Positions 1-8,993 of a stretch of 64,000 nt of DNA are shown in pieces. The DNA is from Phascolarctobacterium sp. (GTDB taxonomy: Bacteria; Bacillota; Negativicutes; Acidaminococcales; Acidaminococcaceae), in contig NZ_JAUNOQ010000004.1 in the NCBI RefSeq assembly GCF_030531065.1, positions 1 to 64,000 on the forward strand, read 5' to 3'. Both the position numbers and the translations under genes were made by a program. Each line of letters begins with the position of its first letter. Position 1 is the stretch's first letter. The notes under the pieces were generated by a model. It did not search any database. It saw nothing but the letters and a program-made list of their open reading frames with translations, and was not told the origin of the DNA.

Positions 1-98
1 TAAATTTATTATACAGTAATCTGGAAAACAGTGTCCATAAGTCGGGATTTTAAGTTAAATCCTGTGTCCTGTTTTTGGGGACGTACTTCTAAAACAGC
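1..98. other. Left-edge non-coding stretch, possible IS remnant
   Basis: No gene is visible here. The stretch and the first bases of the following ORF carry several copies of GTGTCC (around 31, 64 and 129) next to short G-runs, which could be the end of an insertion sequence whose body lies outside the window. This would explain why the following restriction gene has lost its 5' half. No transposase is visible, so this is only a suggestion. Confidence 0.2.
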
Positions 99-2162
99 GT
101 GTTCAGATTAAAGTTTTTTATGTTAGGAGTGTCCATTTTCTTGGGTACAGTTTACATCTTCCAACGAAAGAAAAAAGACGAAGAAACAAAAACCTTCGTA
201 CTGAAAACAGGCGATTCCCTTGCTATTGTCAGCGACGCCTTTGAGGGCATAACAATTACTGCGATTTCTGCCAACACCGTCGAATTCTCTAATGGTGTGA
301 GTAAGACCTCCGGCGAAGAAATGGATGTTGATGTGTATATGTCCTCCTACCAGGAGCAGATGCTCAAGCTGGCTCTAGAGCGGCATTTTGAAACCGAGCG
401 GGAGAATTTCTGTAATCGCTTATTCAAAATCAAGACGCTGGCATTGTTCTTCATTGATGACATTTCTTCCTATCGTCCGGATAAAGAAGGGAAGACTCCT
501 TATCTGCTTACCGCATTTGAGCGGCTTCTGAGAGAACGAATTGAACTCACCATTTCCACGCTTACAGAGCATGATATGGAGTATCGTGCTTATCTGGAAG
601 CTTCACTTGCGGATATTTCCGCTTGCCATGCGGGCTATTTCTCACAGGATAATAGTGATTCTGATGAGGGAATTGCCAAAGAGGTAGATGCGATTCTCAA
701 CGGCAAAAAGCAATTGTTATCTTTCCTCAATGCAGATGGCACATACAACACCTTGCGGTTCCTATTCTCTAAGTGGACTCTTAAAGAGGGATGGGACAAC
801 CCTAATGTGTTTACGATCGCTAAATTACGTTCCAGCGGAAGCGAGAACAGCAAGCTACAGGAAGTTGGTAGAGGTCTGCGCCTGCCTGTAGACGAAAATG
901 GCAACCGTATCTCCAATGAGGAGTTTCAGTTGAACTACATCGTTGATTTCACTGAAGCGGACTTTGCGCAGCACTTGGTAGATCAAATTAACGGCGAAAT
1001 ACCGCAGACATCTGTTATTACCGAGGAACGGTTGGCTCAAGTGGCTCAGAAGCTCGGAATGAGTGCCGATGATCTGTTTGATGAACTGTACGATAAGCGC
1101 TATATTGACCGGCACAACAACATCCGTCCGGAAACAAGAACACCGTTCTTTGAAGAATACCCTGCATTTGCGTCTGGCTTGTCCGAGGGCAAGGTCAAAG
1201 ACAGAAACAAGATCAAACCTAAGCCAATCAAGATCCGCAAGGCGGTTTACAACGAAATGCGGGAATTCTGGGAGCGAATCAATCAGCGTTATATGCTGTT
1301 TTATGATGCCGATTTGGATACAGATATGGCAGAAGTCGCACTTTCTTTGCTTGAAAAGCCAGGCGTTTTCACGGACGTTGTAATGACAAGTAGCCGTGAT
1401 ATCGTTCATAGCGCTGGTACGCAAATGAGCACAACAACGGGTACGGGTGTGCAGTATACGATTATGCGTCCCATTCCATACGGCACATTTTTGACTCGTA
1501 TTATGCGCGTAACCAGTATTCCAATTGAAGTCCTTCATAAGGCAATGGTTGCTTACAGTAAAAGGCATGGAATGGTTGATGCCAAGTACATCAACGATAG
1601 TTCTGTAAGCGCATTCTGTGCCGAGTTCCAGAATTGGAAAGTTACTGAGTTACAGGGGCGCTTCCGTTATGTCAAGAGTAATATACCACGCGGTGCTACT
1701 GCATTGACATATGCTGACGGTACCCCAAGAGAAGAGATTGCCCAAGGCCGTATCAGCACCAAAATTGTTCCCGGGACGCCCAGTGACAAATATCTGTATG
1801 ATGTTTTTGCATACGACTCGCCGCTGGAAAAGGATAATATTACAGCAGACATCGAAGAAGTTGTTGTGTACGGAAAAATCCCACGTAGTAGCATTGCCAT
1901 TCCAACGATTACCGGCAGTATGTATAGCCCTGACTTTATGTATGTGGTAAAGAAAGTCTCTGGTGAGAAAGAACTCAACATTGTAGTTGAAACAAAAGAT
2001 GTTGAAGGCAAGGATATACTGAGAGGGACTGAAGCGGCCAAAATTAAATGTGCCCGTATATTCTTCGAGATTCTATCCAAAGAAGGATATATTGTCCATT
2101 TCCGAGATCAAATCAACAATAAACAGATGGCGCAAATCATTAATGAGGTTCTGCAAATGTAA
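99..2162 (+). pseudogene. Type III restriction enzyme Res subunit, 5'-truncated
   Basis: This is the C-terminal part of a type III restriction-modification Res subunit (ATP-dependent helicase/endonuclease). Visible are the late helicase motifs around residues 225-270 (FSKWTLKEGWDNP, then QEVGRGLRLP) and a C-terminal PD-(D/E)xK nuclease motif (SPDF followed by VVETKD, about residues 610-635). The ORF is 687 aa, whereas Res proteins are usually about 900-1,000 aa. The N-terminal helicase part with Walker A and Walker B is missing, and an in-frame TAA lies just upstream of the GTG at 99. The first 14 or so residues look like read-in sequence rather than Res. No Mod methyltransferase gene is in the window. 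The gene ends 23 bp before the next defence-type gene in the same direction. It is probably inactive as a restriction enzyme. Confidence 0.75.
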
Positions 2163-2185
2163 AACTCAAAGATAGGGGCGATAGA

Positions 2186-5100
2186 ATGAACTGGACAAAA
2201 TTTCAAACATATGGTATGTCACCAGAAAAGGCATTTGAAGAGTTGTGCAATCAATTGTTTGCTAACTGGTGCAAAGAGGAATACAAGTCTGCTATCGCCT
2301 CCATTCGTACTGTAAACGGAGCTGGTGGTGACGGCGGCGTAGAATCTTATGCTGTTTTGAAAGATGGATCCATCATTGGCTTGCAGGCAAAGTGGTTTCC
2401 AACAAGCATGACCAGTGGCCAGATCGCTCAAATCAAAAAGTCTATCAAAACAGCAAGAAAGGTACGCCCGGAAATCAGTCGATATATCGTATGTGTCCCC
2501 AGAGATTTGGCATCTAAGACGGCTCAGAGCGAGAATTCTGAAGGTACTCGCTGGGACAACATGATTACAAGCGTGGTTGCGGATTATCCAGATTTAGCTG
2601 TGGAGTTATGGAGCGAGTCAAGACTTGTTACTGAACTGCAAAAACCATCCTCATTTGGTATTTTTAAGTTTTGGTTTGAGAATGCTGAAGTGTCAGATGA
2701 AAGTGTGCGGTATGCTTTCGAAAAGGCAAAAAGTAGCTGGCTGACCACAAAGTATGTTCCGGAACTGAATACTTATGGAAATATAGCGCAAACAGTCTCT
2801 CTGCTTTTGGGTGAAATCGACCAGCGAGAGAAGCAGGTGAAAGTTTTCCAAAAGGTTCATGAGTTGTGTGAGAAATGCCTCTCTGCGGCTGAAGCGTTTT
2901 TGGCTGTCTGTGGTGATCGTCCGGAACTTACAGAAATTCTCATTGAAACAGTAGATAGGTTGAGTGCAGTAGAAGGTGAGTGCTTAAAAATCACTTCCTG
3001 GTACAGCGACGAAACGCCTTGCGATGACGATATTGATATTTCCACATTCAGCGTGGACTTCGCTTCAATTGCAGGTAGCATTAATAAAAGCAGGGACTCC
3101 ACGCTTCACCACTTCCATGCCTCTGATGTTACAAAGGTCTTACGGAAACTGGGCGAGTTTGATTTCTATGCATTGATCAAGGACTTTGAGCGGAGCCATC
3201 ATAAGAAAAGCCTGCTGTTTTTGGGTACACCTGGAACGGGTAAAACGCACGGAATTAGTGCGCTGTCAGAGAAACTCCTATCTGATGGGTTGCATATTCC
3301 TCTCTTAATTCAAGCCAGATATATCCCGACATCTTCAACTTGGAAGAATATCATATGCGATTATTTAGGCCTCTCTTCAAATTGGAATGAAGATGAAATC
3401 TGGCAGGCACTAATCTCCTTAGCTGATCGGCACCGTTTCCAAAAACAGCAACTTTCCTCTGAAACAAAGATCTCTCCTAAAGTGATTATATTTATTGATG
3501 GCCTTGACGAATCCTCTACACACGAAAAATGGGTTGAAAGGATTCAGGAAACAAATGCCATTACAGCCAGATACCCACAAATCAGGTTTTGCTTCACTGC
3601 ACGGCCAACCGCTTTTAAAGGGCGGATCGACTATGCAAAAGTAGAACGATTGAGTAATGTGGGAGATGTTCCCACGCACATGCTGTTTGACAGCTATATG
3701 CATGCTTATAATATCAAAACGCAAAATAACGGATGGCTTAAATCCTCCCTGACAACTCCGCTGGCATTAAAGTTATTCTGTGAGCTTAATCAAAACCAAT
3801 CGGTCAACCTTTCGAGCCGCACGGAAGTTTCTATGACAGCTCTGTGGTGCAAAAAAATTAAAAAGATTGAAAGCGAATATTGTGAAAAGGTTGGCCGCCC
3901 TGAAAAAAGTCAATATGTTTTAAGAGCAGTCGTTTTTCTGTCGAAGCAGTTCATTGGCACTGAACGGTTAGAGCATTCTTCTCTAGTGAATGATCTTGCA
4001 GTCGAACTTAAAATAACCACAGAGTGTTCAGAAAGTTTGGTTAACTATCTCGAAGAATATGGCATTTTAAGTTGCTACTGCAAGCACGGAACAGGCTTGG
4101 CTCCAGATACATATTTTTATTATCCGGGTATACAAGGATACTTCGATTATGCTTCTGCGTTGCACATTGCCTCCCTATATAAGCATCCGAAGGATATCGA
4201 TTTCAACGATTGTAAAGCAATCCAAACGAATACGCTGAACAGCTTGACAATAATCTCAATCCAAAACTATGGGTATCTATTGACAAAAAATCCAACGATT
4301 GATGTTGTAATGAATGATTGGTCTAGACAAGAACTATATTTTTTAGCTCTTCTACATGCCGACTATGACACTGCCGCGCAATTTAAAGGGCTAACTGTAG
4401 AGATTATGTCAGAGTGTGCTGATAGTCTAATTACAATTGCAAATCAACTCGTTTTGCCCTTGTCGCAAGATTGTGATCATCCATTGGGTGTTATACTTCT
4501 TGATGAGTTCTTAAATGGATTTGAGAAACCAGCACAGAGGGATATCCTTTGGTCGGTTCCCGGTTATCTTAGAAACTCTGCGGGCAAACGTTGGTATCAA
4601 AGTAAAACCTTCGAACTTGAAGGTGTAAACTACTTATTAGATGCCGAAGATAAACACAACGGCTGTCCAACCATTTATGCATGGGCGTTATCTTCGGTTA
4701 ATAACTCGCTCCGAAAATTATACCGTAATCGGCTAATGGAATGGGCTCGCTTGGTACCAGAAGAATTCTACAAACTATTTCTAAAATTTTCTTATGTCAA
4801 TGATCCTCAGATCAAAAGTGACCTGTTTTCTATTTTGATGTGTCTGATGTATGACGGTGCTAATCAGGAGCTCATAAAGACAGTAAGTAATTGGATTCTC
4901 GAAAATATTTTGCATCCTGAAAGAATCGATGACAACAGAGATATATCAGTCCGGTACTATTCTATTGCTATTATAAAGAAAGCTGTAATGCTTGGCATTT
5001 TAGATGAAAAATCAATTGCGACGTATATGCCTCCATACTCCGTTACTGGCAATCGCATTGCGTTGAACAAGGATGCTCTTAGTGGAACACGCATGAATGG

Positions 5101-6463
5101 GTATAGTGCAATCGACTATGATTTGTCGCGCTATGTACTGGTAGATCACATTGAGTATTACTTCAACAATTATTCGCAGAAAAGTGCAAAGCAATTTGAA
5201 AAGCTCGTTGATGCTATTAGCGTTGAGCAAACAGATTATACTGGAATGACAGTCGAAAATTTTATTATCTCTGCAGCGTATGCGTATATCCTTGAGATGG
5301 GATGGAATGAACAAGAGTTTCACTACTTCAATAAAGACAAGTCTGGAGAAAGAATCATTGATGGAGTAGATTACTCTATCCAAGGAACGCATTATCCAGC
5401 TACGCATGGAAGTCAAAGTTCAGTCATGACAGTGTGCGAAAAATATGTTTGGCAAGCTCGAAATGCAATCAGCGGGTTCCTCTGTGACCGACTATTATTT
5501 GGTGATGAAAATGTTCCAGTTACTGACTATGGCTTACTCGATGATTTTGTTATTCCAGCTCAAGAAACACGAATCATAAATCCAGATACCATTCCGGACG
5601 ATAGACCATGGCATATTCCTGAACCAGAAAATGTTATTTTAGAAGGTGCTCCTTCCAGTGCAAAAGATGTGATAACAAATGTGTCAGAGGCACCCATTCT
5701 TGATTGGGAAAAATGGATTTTCTTCAAAAATATTGATGACGCATACAAAGTAGATTCAGAAGATCTTGTTGCATTGCATATGTATTCTTGTTTTTACGGA
5801 AGTGCAGGAGTGAAAACCTGTCTGCTCATGAATAGCATCTTAGTTGATCAAAGCGATGTTCCGGCATTCATAGAAGCCATTGCAGAAAAAAGCCAGGATG
5901 ATGACCACGTAACAAATCCCACTAATTGGTATGGCAGCATTCATTCTTCTTGTTATATTACGCCGAAAGAAGTTTGCTGGTTTCCTTGGAAAACACGCTA
6001 TGATGCCTATAACACAGAAGAATTTCCGCAATTCGAACTGAAATCAGCTGTAGATGAATGTTGCTGCAATTCTCCTGAATATGGAGATGTTTACTTTTAC
6101 CTTCCGTCAGCACCAGTTAGGGATATTCTAAACATTGTTGATTCAGATGGATATTTATTTTTTGATAACTTGAGAAGGGTAATTGCAGAACACAATATTG
6201 CTGGAGAAAAATGGAGAACATACCAGAACTATATAATCGTGGATAGAGCCGTCCTCTTCGAAAGACTGCAACGCGCTGAGAAAAATCTGATTTGGATAAT
6301 GCGAGAGCACCGTATTAGAACGGGAATTTCACAAGAGAAATTCGGAAAGTTTTGCGCAGATCGAGTCAAAAGCTACATCGGATATTTTGATAGAAATAAG
6401 TTCACAGTGAAAGAGATGCATTCGAAGATTTGGAGTTCTGAATCCAAAGAGAAATCCCTGTGA
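2186..6463 (+). CDS. Mrr-like nuclease / STAND NTPase protein (Avs-like defence protein)
   Basis: A 1,425-aa multidomain protein. The N-terminal domain (about 1-130) has a PD-(D/E)xK/Mrr-type signature: GGDGGVESY with Asp at about 49, then GLQAKW with Gln67 and Lys69. A P-loop NTPase follows, with Walker A GTPGTGKT at about 347-354 and Walker B VIIFIDGLDES at about 433-443, in STAND/NACHT style. The remaining ~900 residues have no motif I recognise and look largely helical, as expected for a sensor region. Nuclease plus STAND plus long C-terminal sensor is the architecture of Avs (AVAST) antiphage proteins, which sense phage proteins and then cut DNA. Membership is inferred from domain order only. 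It follows a truncated type III Res gene and precedes an ISL3 insertion, typical of a defence island. Start ATG at 2186 has only a weak ribosome-binding site (gataggggcgataga). Confidence 0.7.
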   Translation: MNWTKFQTYGMSPEKAFEELCNQLFANWCKEEYKSAIASIRTVNGAGGDGGVESYAVLKDGSIIGLQAKWFPTSMTSGQIAQIKKSIKTARKVRPEISRYIVCVPRDLASKTAQSENSEGTRWDNMITSVVADYPDLAVELWSESRLVTELQKPSSFGIFKFWFENAEVSDESVRYAFEKAKSSWLTTKYVPELNTYGNIAQTVSLLLGEIDQREKQVKVFQKVHELCEKCLSAAEAFLAVCGDRPELTEILIETVDRLSAVEGECLKITSWYSDETPCDDDIDISTFSVDFASIAGSINKSRDSTLHHFHASDVTKVLRKLGEFDFYALIKDFERSHHKKSLLFLGTPGTGKTHGISALSEKLLSDGLHIPLLIQARYIPTSSTWKNIICDYLGLSSNWNEDEIWQALISLADRHRFQKQQLSSETKISPKVIIFIDGLDESSTHEKWVERIQETNAITARYPQIRFCFTARPTAFKGRIDYAKVERLSNVGDVPTHMLFDSYMHAYNIKTQNNGWLKSSLTTPLALKLFCELNQNQSVNLSSRTEVSMTALWCKKIKKIESEYCEKVGRPEKSQYVLRAVVFLSKQFIGTERLEHSSLVNDLAVELKITTECSESLVNYLEEYGILSCYCKHGTGLAPDTYFYYPGIQGYFDYASALHIASLYKHPKDIDFNDCKAIQTNTLNSLTIISIQNYGYLLTKNPTIDVVMNDWSRQELYFLALLHADYDTAAQFKGLTVEIMSECADSLITIANQLVLPLSQDCDHPLGVILLDEFLNGFEKPAQRDILWSVPGYLRNSAGKRWYQSKTFELEGVNYLLDAEDKHNGCPTIYAWALSSVNNSLRKLYRNRLMEWARLVPEEFYKLFLKFSYVNDPQIKSDLFSILMCLMYDGANQELIKTVSNWILENILHPERIDDNRDISVRYYSIAIIKKAVMLGILDEKSIATYMPPYSVTGNRIALNKDALSGTRMNGYSAIDYDLSRYVLVDHIEYYFNNYSQKSAKQFEKLVDAISVEQTDYTGMTVENFIISAAYAYILEMGWNEQEFHYFNKDKSGERIIDGVDYSIQGTHYPATHGSQSSVMTVCEKYVWQARNAISGFLCDRLLFGDENVPVTDYGLLDDFVIPAQETRIINPDTIPDDRPWHIPEPENVILEGAPSSAKDVITNVSEAPILDWEKWIFFKNIDDAYKVDSEDLVALHMYSCFYGSAGVKTCLLMNSILVDQSDVPAFIEAIAEKSQDDDHVTNPTNWYGSIHSSCYITPKEVCWFPWKTRYDAYNTEEFPQFELKSAVDECCCNSPEYGDVYFYLPSAPVRDILNIVDSDGYLFFDNLRRVIAEHNIAGEKWRTYQNYIIVDRAVLFERLQRAEKNLIWIMREHRIRTGISQEKFGKFCADRVKSYIGYFDRNKFTVKEMHSKIWSSESKEKSL

Positions 6464-6501
6464 TGAACTGCTTCCCGCTAGGATGTTACTACGAATAAAA
6501 C

Positions 6502-6508
6502 AATTTTT
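6502..6508. repeat. Direct repeat (target duplication), left of ISL3 element
   Basis: AATTTTT stands directly before the left end of the insertion sequence and again directly after its right end (8119-8125). ISL3-family elements usually make 8-bp duplications; here 7 bp match. Confidence 0.6.
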
Positions 6509-6620
6509 GGGCCTTTGCCAAAAGCTGTGGTCGGCGCTCTAACGTTTGTGTGGTAGGCGCTTTTGCAATACTGTGGTTTTGCTTTGTCAGTTGTGTGGTT
6601 GCGCTTTTGCAAAGTCTGTG
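6509..6620. repeat. Subterminal TGTGGT repeat cluster of the ISL3 element
   Basis: Five copies of TGTGGT occur at roughly 20-30 bp spacing, most followed by GCGCTTTTGCAA or GCTTTGTCA. Three related copies lie in inverted orientation at the right end (8066-8100). Repeated subterminal motifs of this sort usually serve as transposase binding sites; that role is inferred. Confidence 0.5.
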
Positions 6621-6666
6621 GTCTATGCCAAAATCATCATTCGAGGAATTTGGCATAGACCATTTT
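6620..6666 (+). terminator. Hairpin terminator inside the ISL3 left end
   Basis: Perfect 13-bp arms GGTCTATGCCAAA / TTTGGCATAGACC (6620-6632 and 6649-6661) are followed on the plus strand by ATTTTTATTT. It would stop transcription coming from the upstream defence gene before it runs antisense into the transposase gene. Confidence 0.6.
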
Positions 6667-6669
6667 TAT

Positions 6670-7965
6670 TTATAAACTAAAAGTATCGTTTGGGTTTAGG
6701 CAGTACAGCAATCTGTTCCTTGTTCTCTTAAAATTTTTAAGGCCGTTAGCGTTAAAAATAATCTTTTCTATCAACCTGTTCTTAGATTCCATAAAGCTAT
6801 TATTTATTCGTCGCCCATTGATCACGGTAAAGGAATTTATAATCTCATCATGCCAATTTTTTAGTAAACTGTAAAATTCATCGAATTCCTCAATGCCGCT
6901 GTTTTCAAACATGGTTATAGCTTTATCAAGAGTTTGAGGAATAGTTTCCAAAGTTTCTTTAGTATTGAGATTTATATAATATTCTTTTAATTCATAAGCT
7001 GCTTTTAGGTCAGGAAAGTTTTCGAAAAGAATATCCCGAATATTTCTGTAATTTACATAGCGTCCAAGCTTCTTGTTATACCTGGGTTTATTGTCAAGAT
7101 ATTTATTGTGTTCAAACACATACTTGAATGTAGTCAACAGGTATTTATATGTTTCGCTTTCCGTGCTTCGGAGGCATCTCAGCCTGACTTTGCGGAAATC
7201 ATCAGTTAAGTGTTTCAATACATGAAAACTATCGGCACATACTTTAGCTTTAGGGAAAAATATATTGGCTACATCTCTGTAAATATCATACATATCGATC
7301 GATACGTATTCTACATTATCTAATTCAGAAATATTTTTATCTCTATCCATAGTTTTAATTTTAATTTCACTTAAATATTTAACTAGATAGGATTTCTTTC
7401 TGGACGGCAGTATATCTATCATTTCGCCGGTTAAAAAATCAAGGAAGAGACAGCAATATTTAGAACACTGGTCAGAGTTTGGTAGGTAATGTTCGTCAAT
7501 GGAAAGAACCTTGGGAAGAGTTTTTCTTTGAATATCTACATGCTTGTCAAACAAACGTAGGACCGTAGAGATAGATAAATTATAGCGCTTCGCAACTGAA
7601 GTATAGGTAGCTTCGCAATATTTCAGTTCTGTGAGGACGTTGAATTTTGTTTCAAAAGTCAACCGTTCGCTGGTATCAATAAAAGGGTTAGGCTCACAGA
7701 AAGATATTTCGCAATGTGGGCAGCGATATCTGCGTTGCTGGTAGTAGATTACACATGAACGGTTCGCAAGAGTAGAATGTGTGAGTTTTCTGGAATAATA
7801 ACCATGAACTTTTGTAGGAGATTTACAAGTAGGACACAGCATTAAAGTAGAGGTTAGTTTTACTTTGAGAATAATGGAGCCATCTTGTTGCACAGCAGAA
7901 GAAACACTTAATAAATCATTTGGCTTTACATTGAGAATTGTTGTGATAAAATCTTCGTAAGACAT
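6670..7965 (-). CDS. ISL3-family transposase
   Basis: 431 aa. The N-terminal zinc-finger region has two CxxC pairs (CPTCKS at about 44-49; CPHCE at about 82-86), followed by a helix-turn-helix-like stretch (TYTSVAKRYNLSISTVLRLF). The DDE catalytic core is recognisable: SIDEHY near 150, SIDMYD near 220 with CADSFHVLKHL shortly after, and FMESKNR near the C-terminus. Length and layout match full ISL3/Tnp transposases, and no frameshift is seen. It fills most of the element bounded by inverted repeats and reads leftward on the minus strand. Confidence 0.88.
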   Translation of the reverse strand: MSYEDFITTILNVKPNDLLSVSSAVQQDGSIILKVKLTSTLMLCPTCKSPTKVHGYYSRKLTHSTLANRSCVIYYQQRRYRCPHCEISFCEPNPFIDTSERLTFETKFNVLTELKYCEATYTSVAKRYNLSISTVLRLFDKHVDIQRKTLPKVLSIDEHYLPNSDQCSKYCCLFLDFLTGEMIDILPSRKKSYLVKYLSEIKIKTMDRDKNISELDNVEYVSIDMYDIYRDVANIFFPKAKVCADSFHVLKHLTDDFRKVRLRCLRSTESETYKYLLTTFKYVFEHNKYLDNKPRYNKKLGRYVNYRNIRDILFENFPDLKAAYELKEYYINLNTKETLETIPQTLDKAITMFENSGIEEFDEFYSLLKNWHDEIINSFTVINGRRINNSFMESKNRLIEKIIFNANGLKNFKRTRNRLLYCLNPNDTFSL

Positions 7966-8118
7966 TTTGTCTTAGCCTCCTTTTAAGTAGATAGTTATTT
8001 TGGGAACAATAACATTCTAAAGTATAGGAGGCTTTATTTATTTCGTAAATATTACATAAGTGCTAAACCACAGTAACTGACAAAGCGGAACCACACCACA
8101 GAAAATGGCAAAGTACCC

Positions 8119-8570
8119 AATTTTTAACAATCATGACCGCCCGTCAATCTGGCAGTTTGACACCAAGCTATAAATCCTTAATACTAGCCAGCACCTCAAG
8201 ACGCTGGCTTTTACTTTGTTCAAGCCAGACTGCGTTTTCCACTTTTACTGCCCCTGTCAGGGATGTTGGCAATCGACAAGTAAATGCATTAAAGCACAAT
8301 ATGAAAACAATAATAGATACAATAAAGGTCAAATGCCATGAAGAGTGACGTTCGCAAATCGAGAAATTATAAAATACTATAACGAAAAACAAATTAAGGA
8401 GAAACTAGGATGGCGCAGTCCTGTACAATACAAGCTTCACCTTTTAGCTGCAAAAAATATACGCAGTAACCTATTTATTGATTGCTGCGTATATTAAAAT
8501 CTAACTTGTGCAGTTACAGCACTGCTGATAGCCGTTTTACTTTTTACTTTTTGTGTTTTATGTTTTACTT
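8119..8570. other. Intergenic region right of the IS, no supported gene
   Basis: About 450 bp without a convincing gene. It begins with the right copy of the target duplication. Two hairpins stand out: a short one at 8188-8206 (CCAGC/GCTGG type) and a strong one at 8456-8495. Small open frames here lack ribosome-binding sites and are not reported. Confidence 0.4.
8456..8495. terminator. Bidirectional hairpin terminator
   Basis: Perfect 11-bp arms AATATACGCAG / CTGCGTATATT with an 18-base loop and an A-run (8452-8457) on the left side, giving U-runs for minus-strand transcripts. It lies downstream of the minus-strand gene at 8571-8876. Confidence 0.5.
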
Positions 8571-8876
8571 TTACAGCTTTTCCGCCATTCCCGGAGGCAT
8601 ACTCCATTCAACGCGCACGCCGGTTTTGCCCCACAGCCGCGTCAGGCTGGTTTTAAAGCTTTCCATGCTTTCCAAGGGCTGCAAGGTTTTGGTTACGAAA
8701 TCGCGGATGGTTTCTCCCTGCGGCAAGTCCAGGGTCAGCGGCGAGGCCAAAAATTTTTCCACCGCAGCCTTTGCTTCCGCTACCGGCAGGGTAACGGCCG
8801 CAGCCTTCGTCTCGTCGTTATATTCCACATAACCGTAATGACAGTTATAATTTAAAGTCACGCTAAATGTACTCAT
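8571..8876 (-). CDS. Hypothetical 101-aa protein
   Basis: I do not recognise this small acidic-to-neutral protein. It has no signal peptide or membrane segment. It starts MSTFSVTLNYN with alternating polar/apolar residues suggesting beta strands, then an Ala-rich helix-like middle (EAKAAVEKFLAS). Composition matches the neighbouring core genes, so it is likely native. A ribosome-binding site (AGGGGG about 7 bases upstream of the ATG) supports translation. It lies alone between the IS-bearing region and ppk1, on the same strand as ppk1. Confidence 0.55.
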   Translation of the reverse strand: MSTFSVTLNYNCHYGYVEYNDETKAAAVTLPVAEAKAAVEKFLASPLTLDLPQGETIRDFVTKTLQPLESMESFKTSLTRLWGKTGVRVEWSMPPGMAEKL

Positions 8877-8993
8877 ACTACAATCCCCCTCTGCTGCTAC
8901 CTATTATAGCAATTTGCAGAAGCAATAGCAATACGCTGGTTTAATCGGGTAATTAACGCGCCTGCTCGCGCCGACGCCGCTCCCGGGGCAGCC

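Larger units (their letters stand above)
6509..8118. mobile_element. ISL3-family insertion sequence, complete
   Basis: A 1,610-bp element with one transposase gene on the minus strand. The outer ends are imperfect inverted repeats: left GGGCCTTTGCCAAAAGCTGTG, right (reverse complement) GGGTACTTTGCCATTTTCTG. A second, longer inverted pair lies inside (6572-6600 and 8066-8095), sharing GCTTTGTCAGTT and TGTGGTT. The direct repeat AATTTTT at 6502-6508 and 8119-8125 marks the target duplication. The intact transposase, ends and duplication suggest a recent insertion, between the end of the STAND nuclease gene and unrelated intergenic DNA. Confidence 0.8.
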
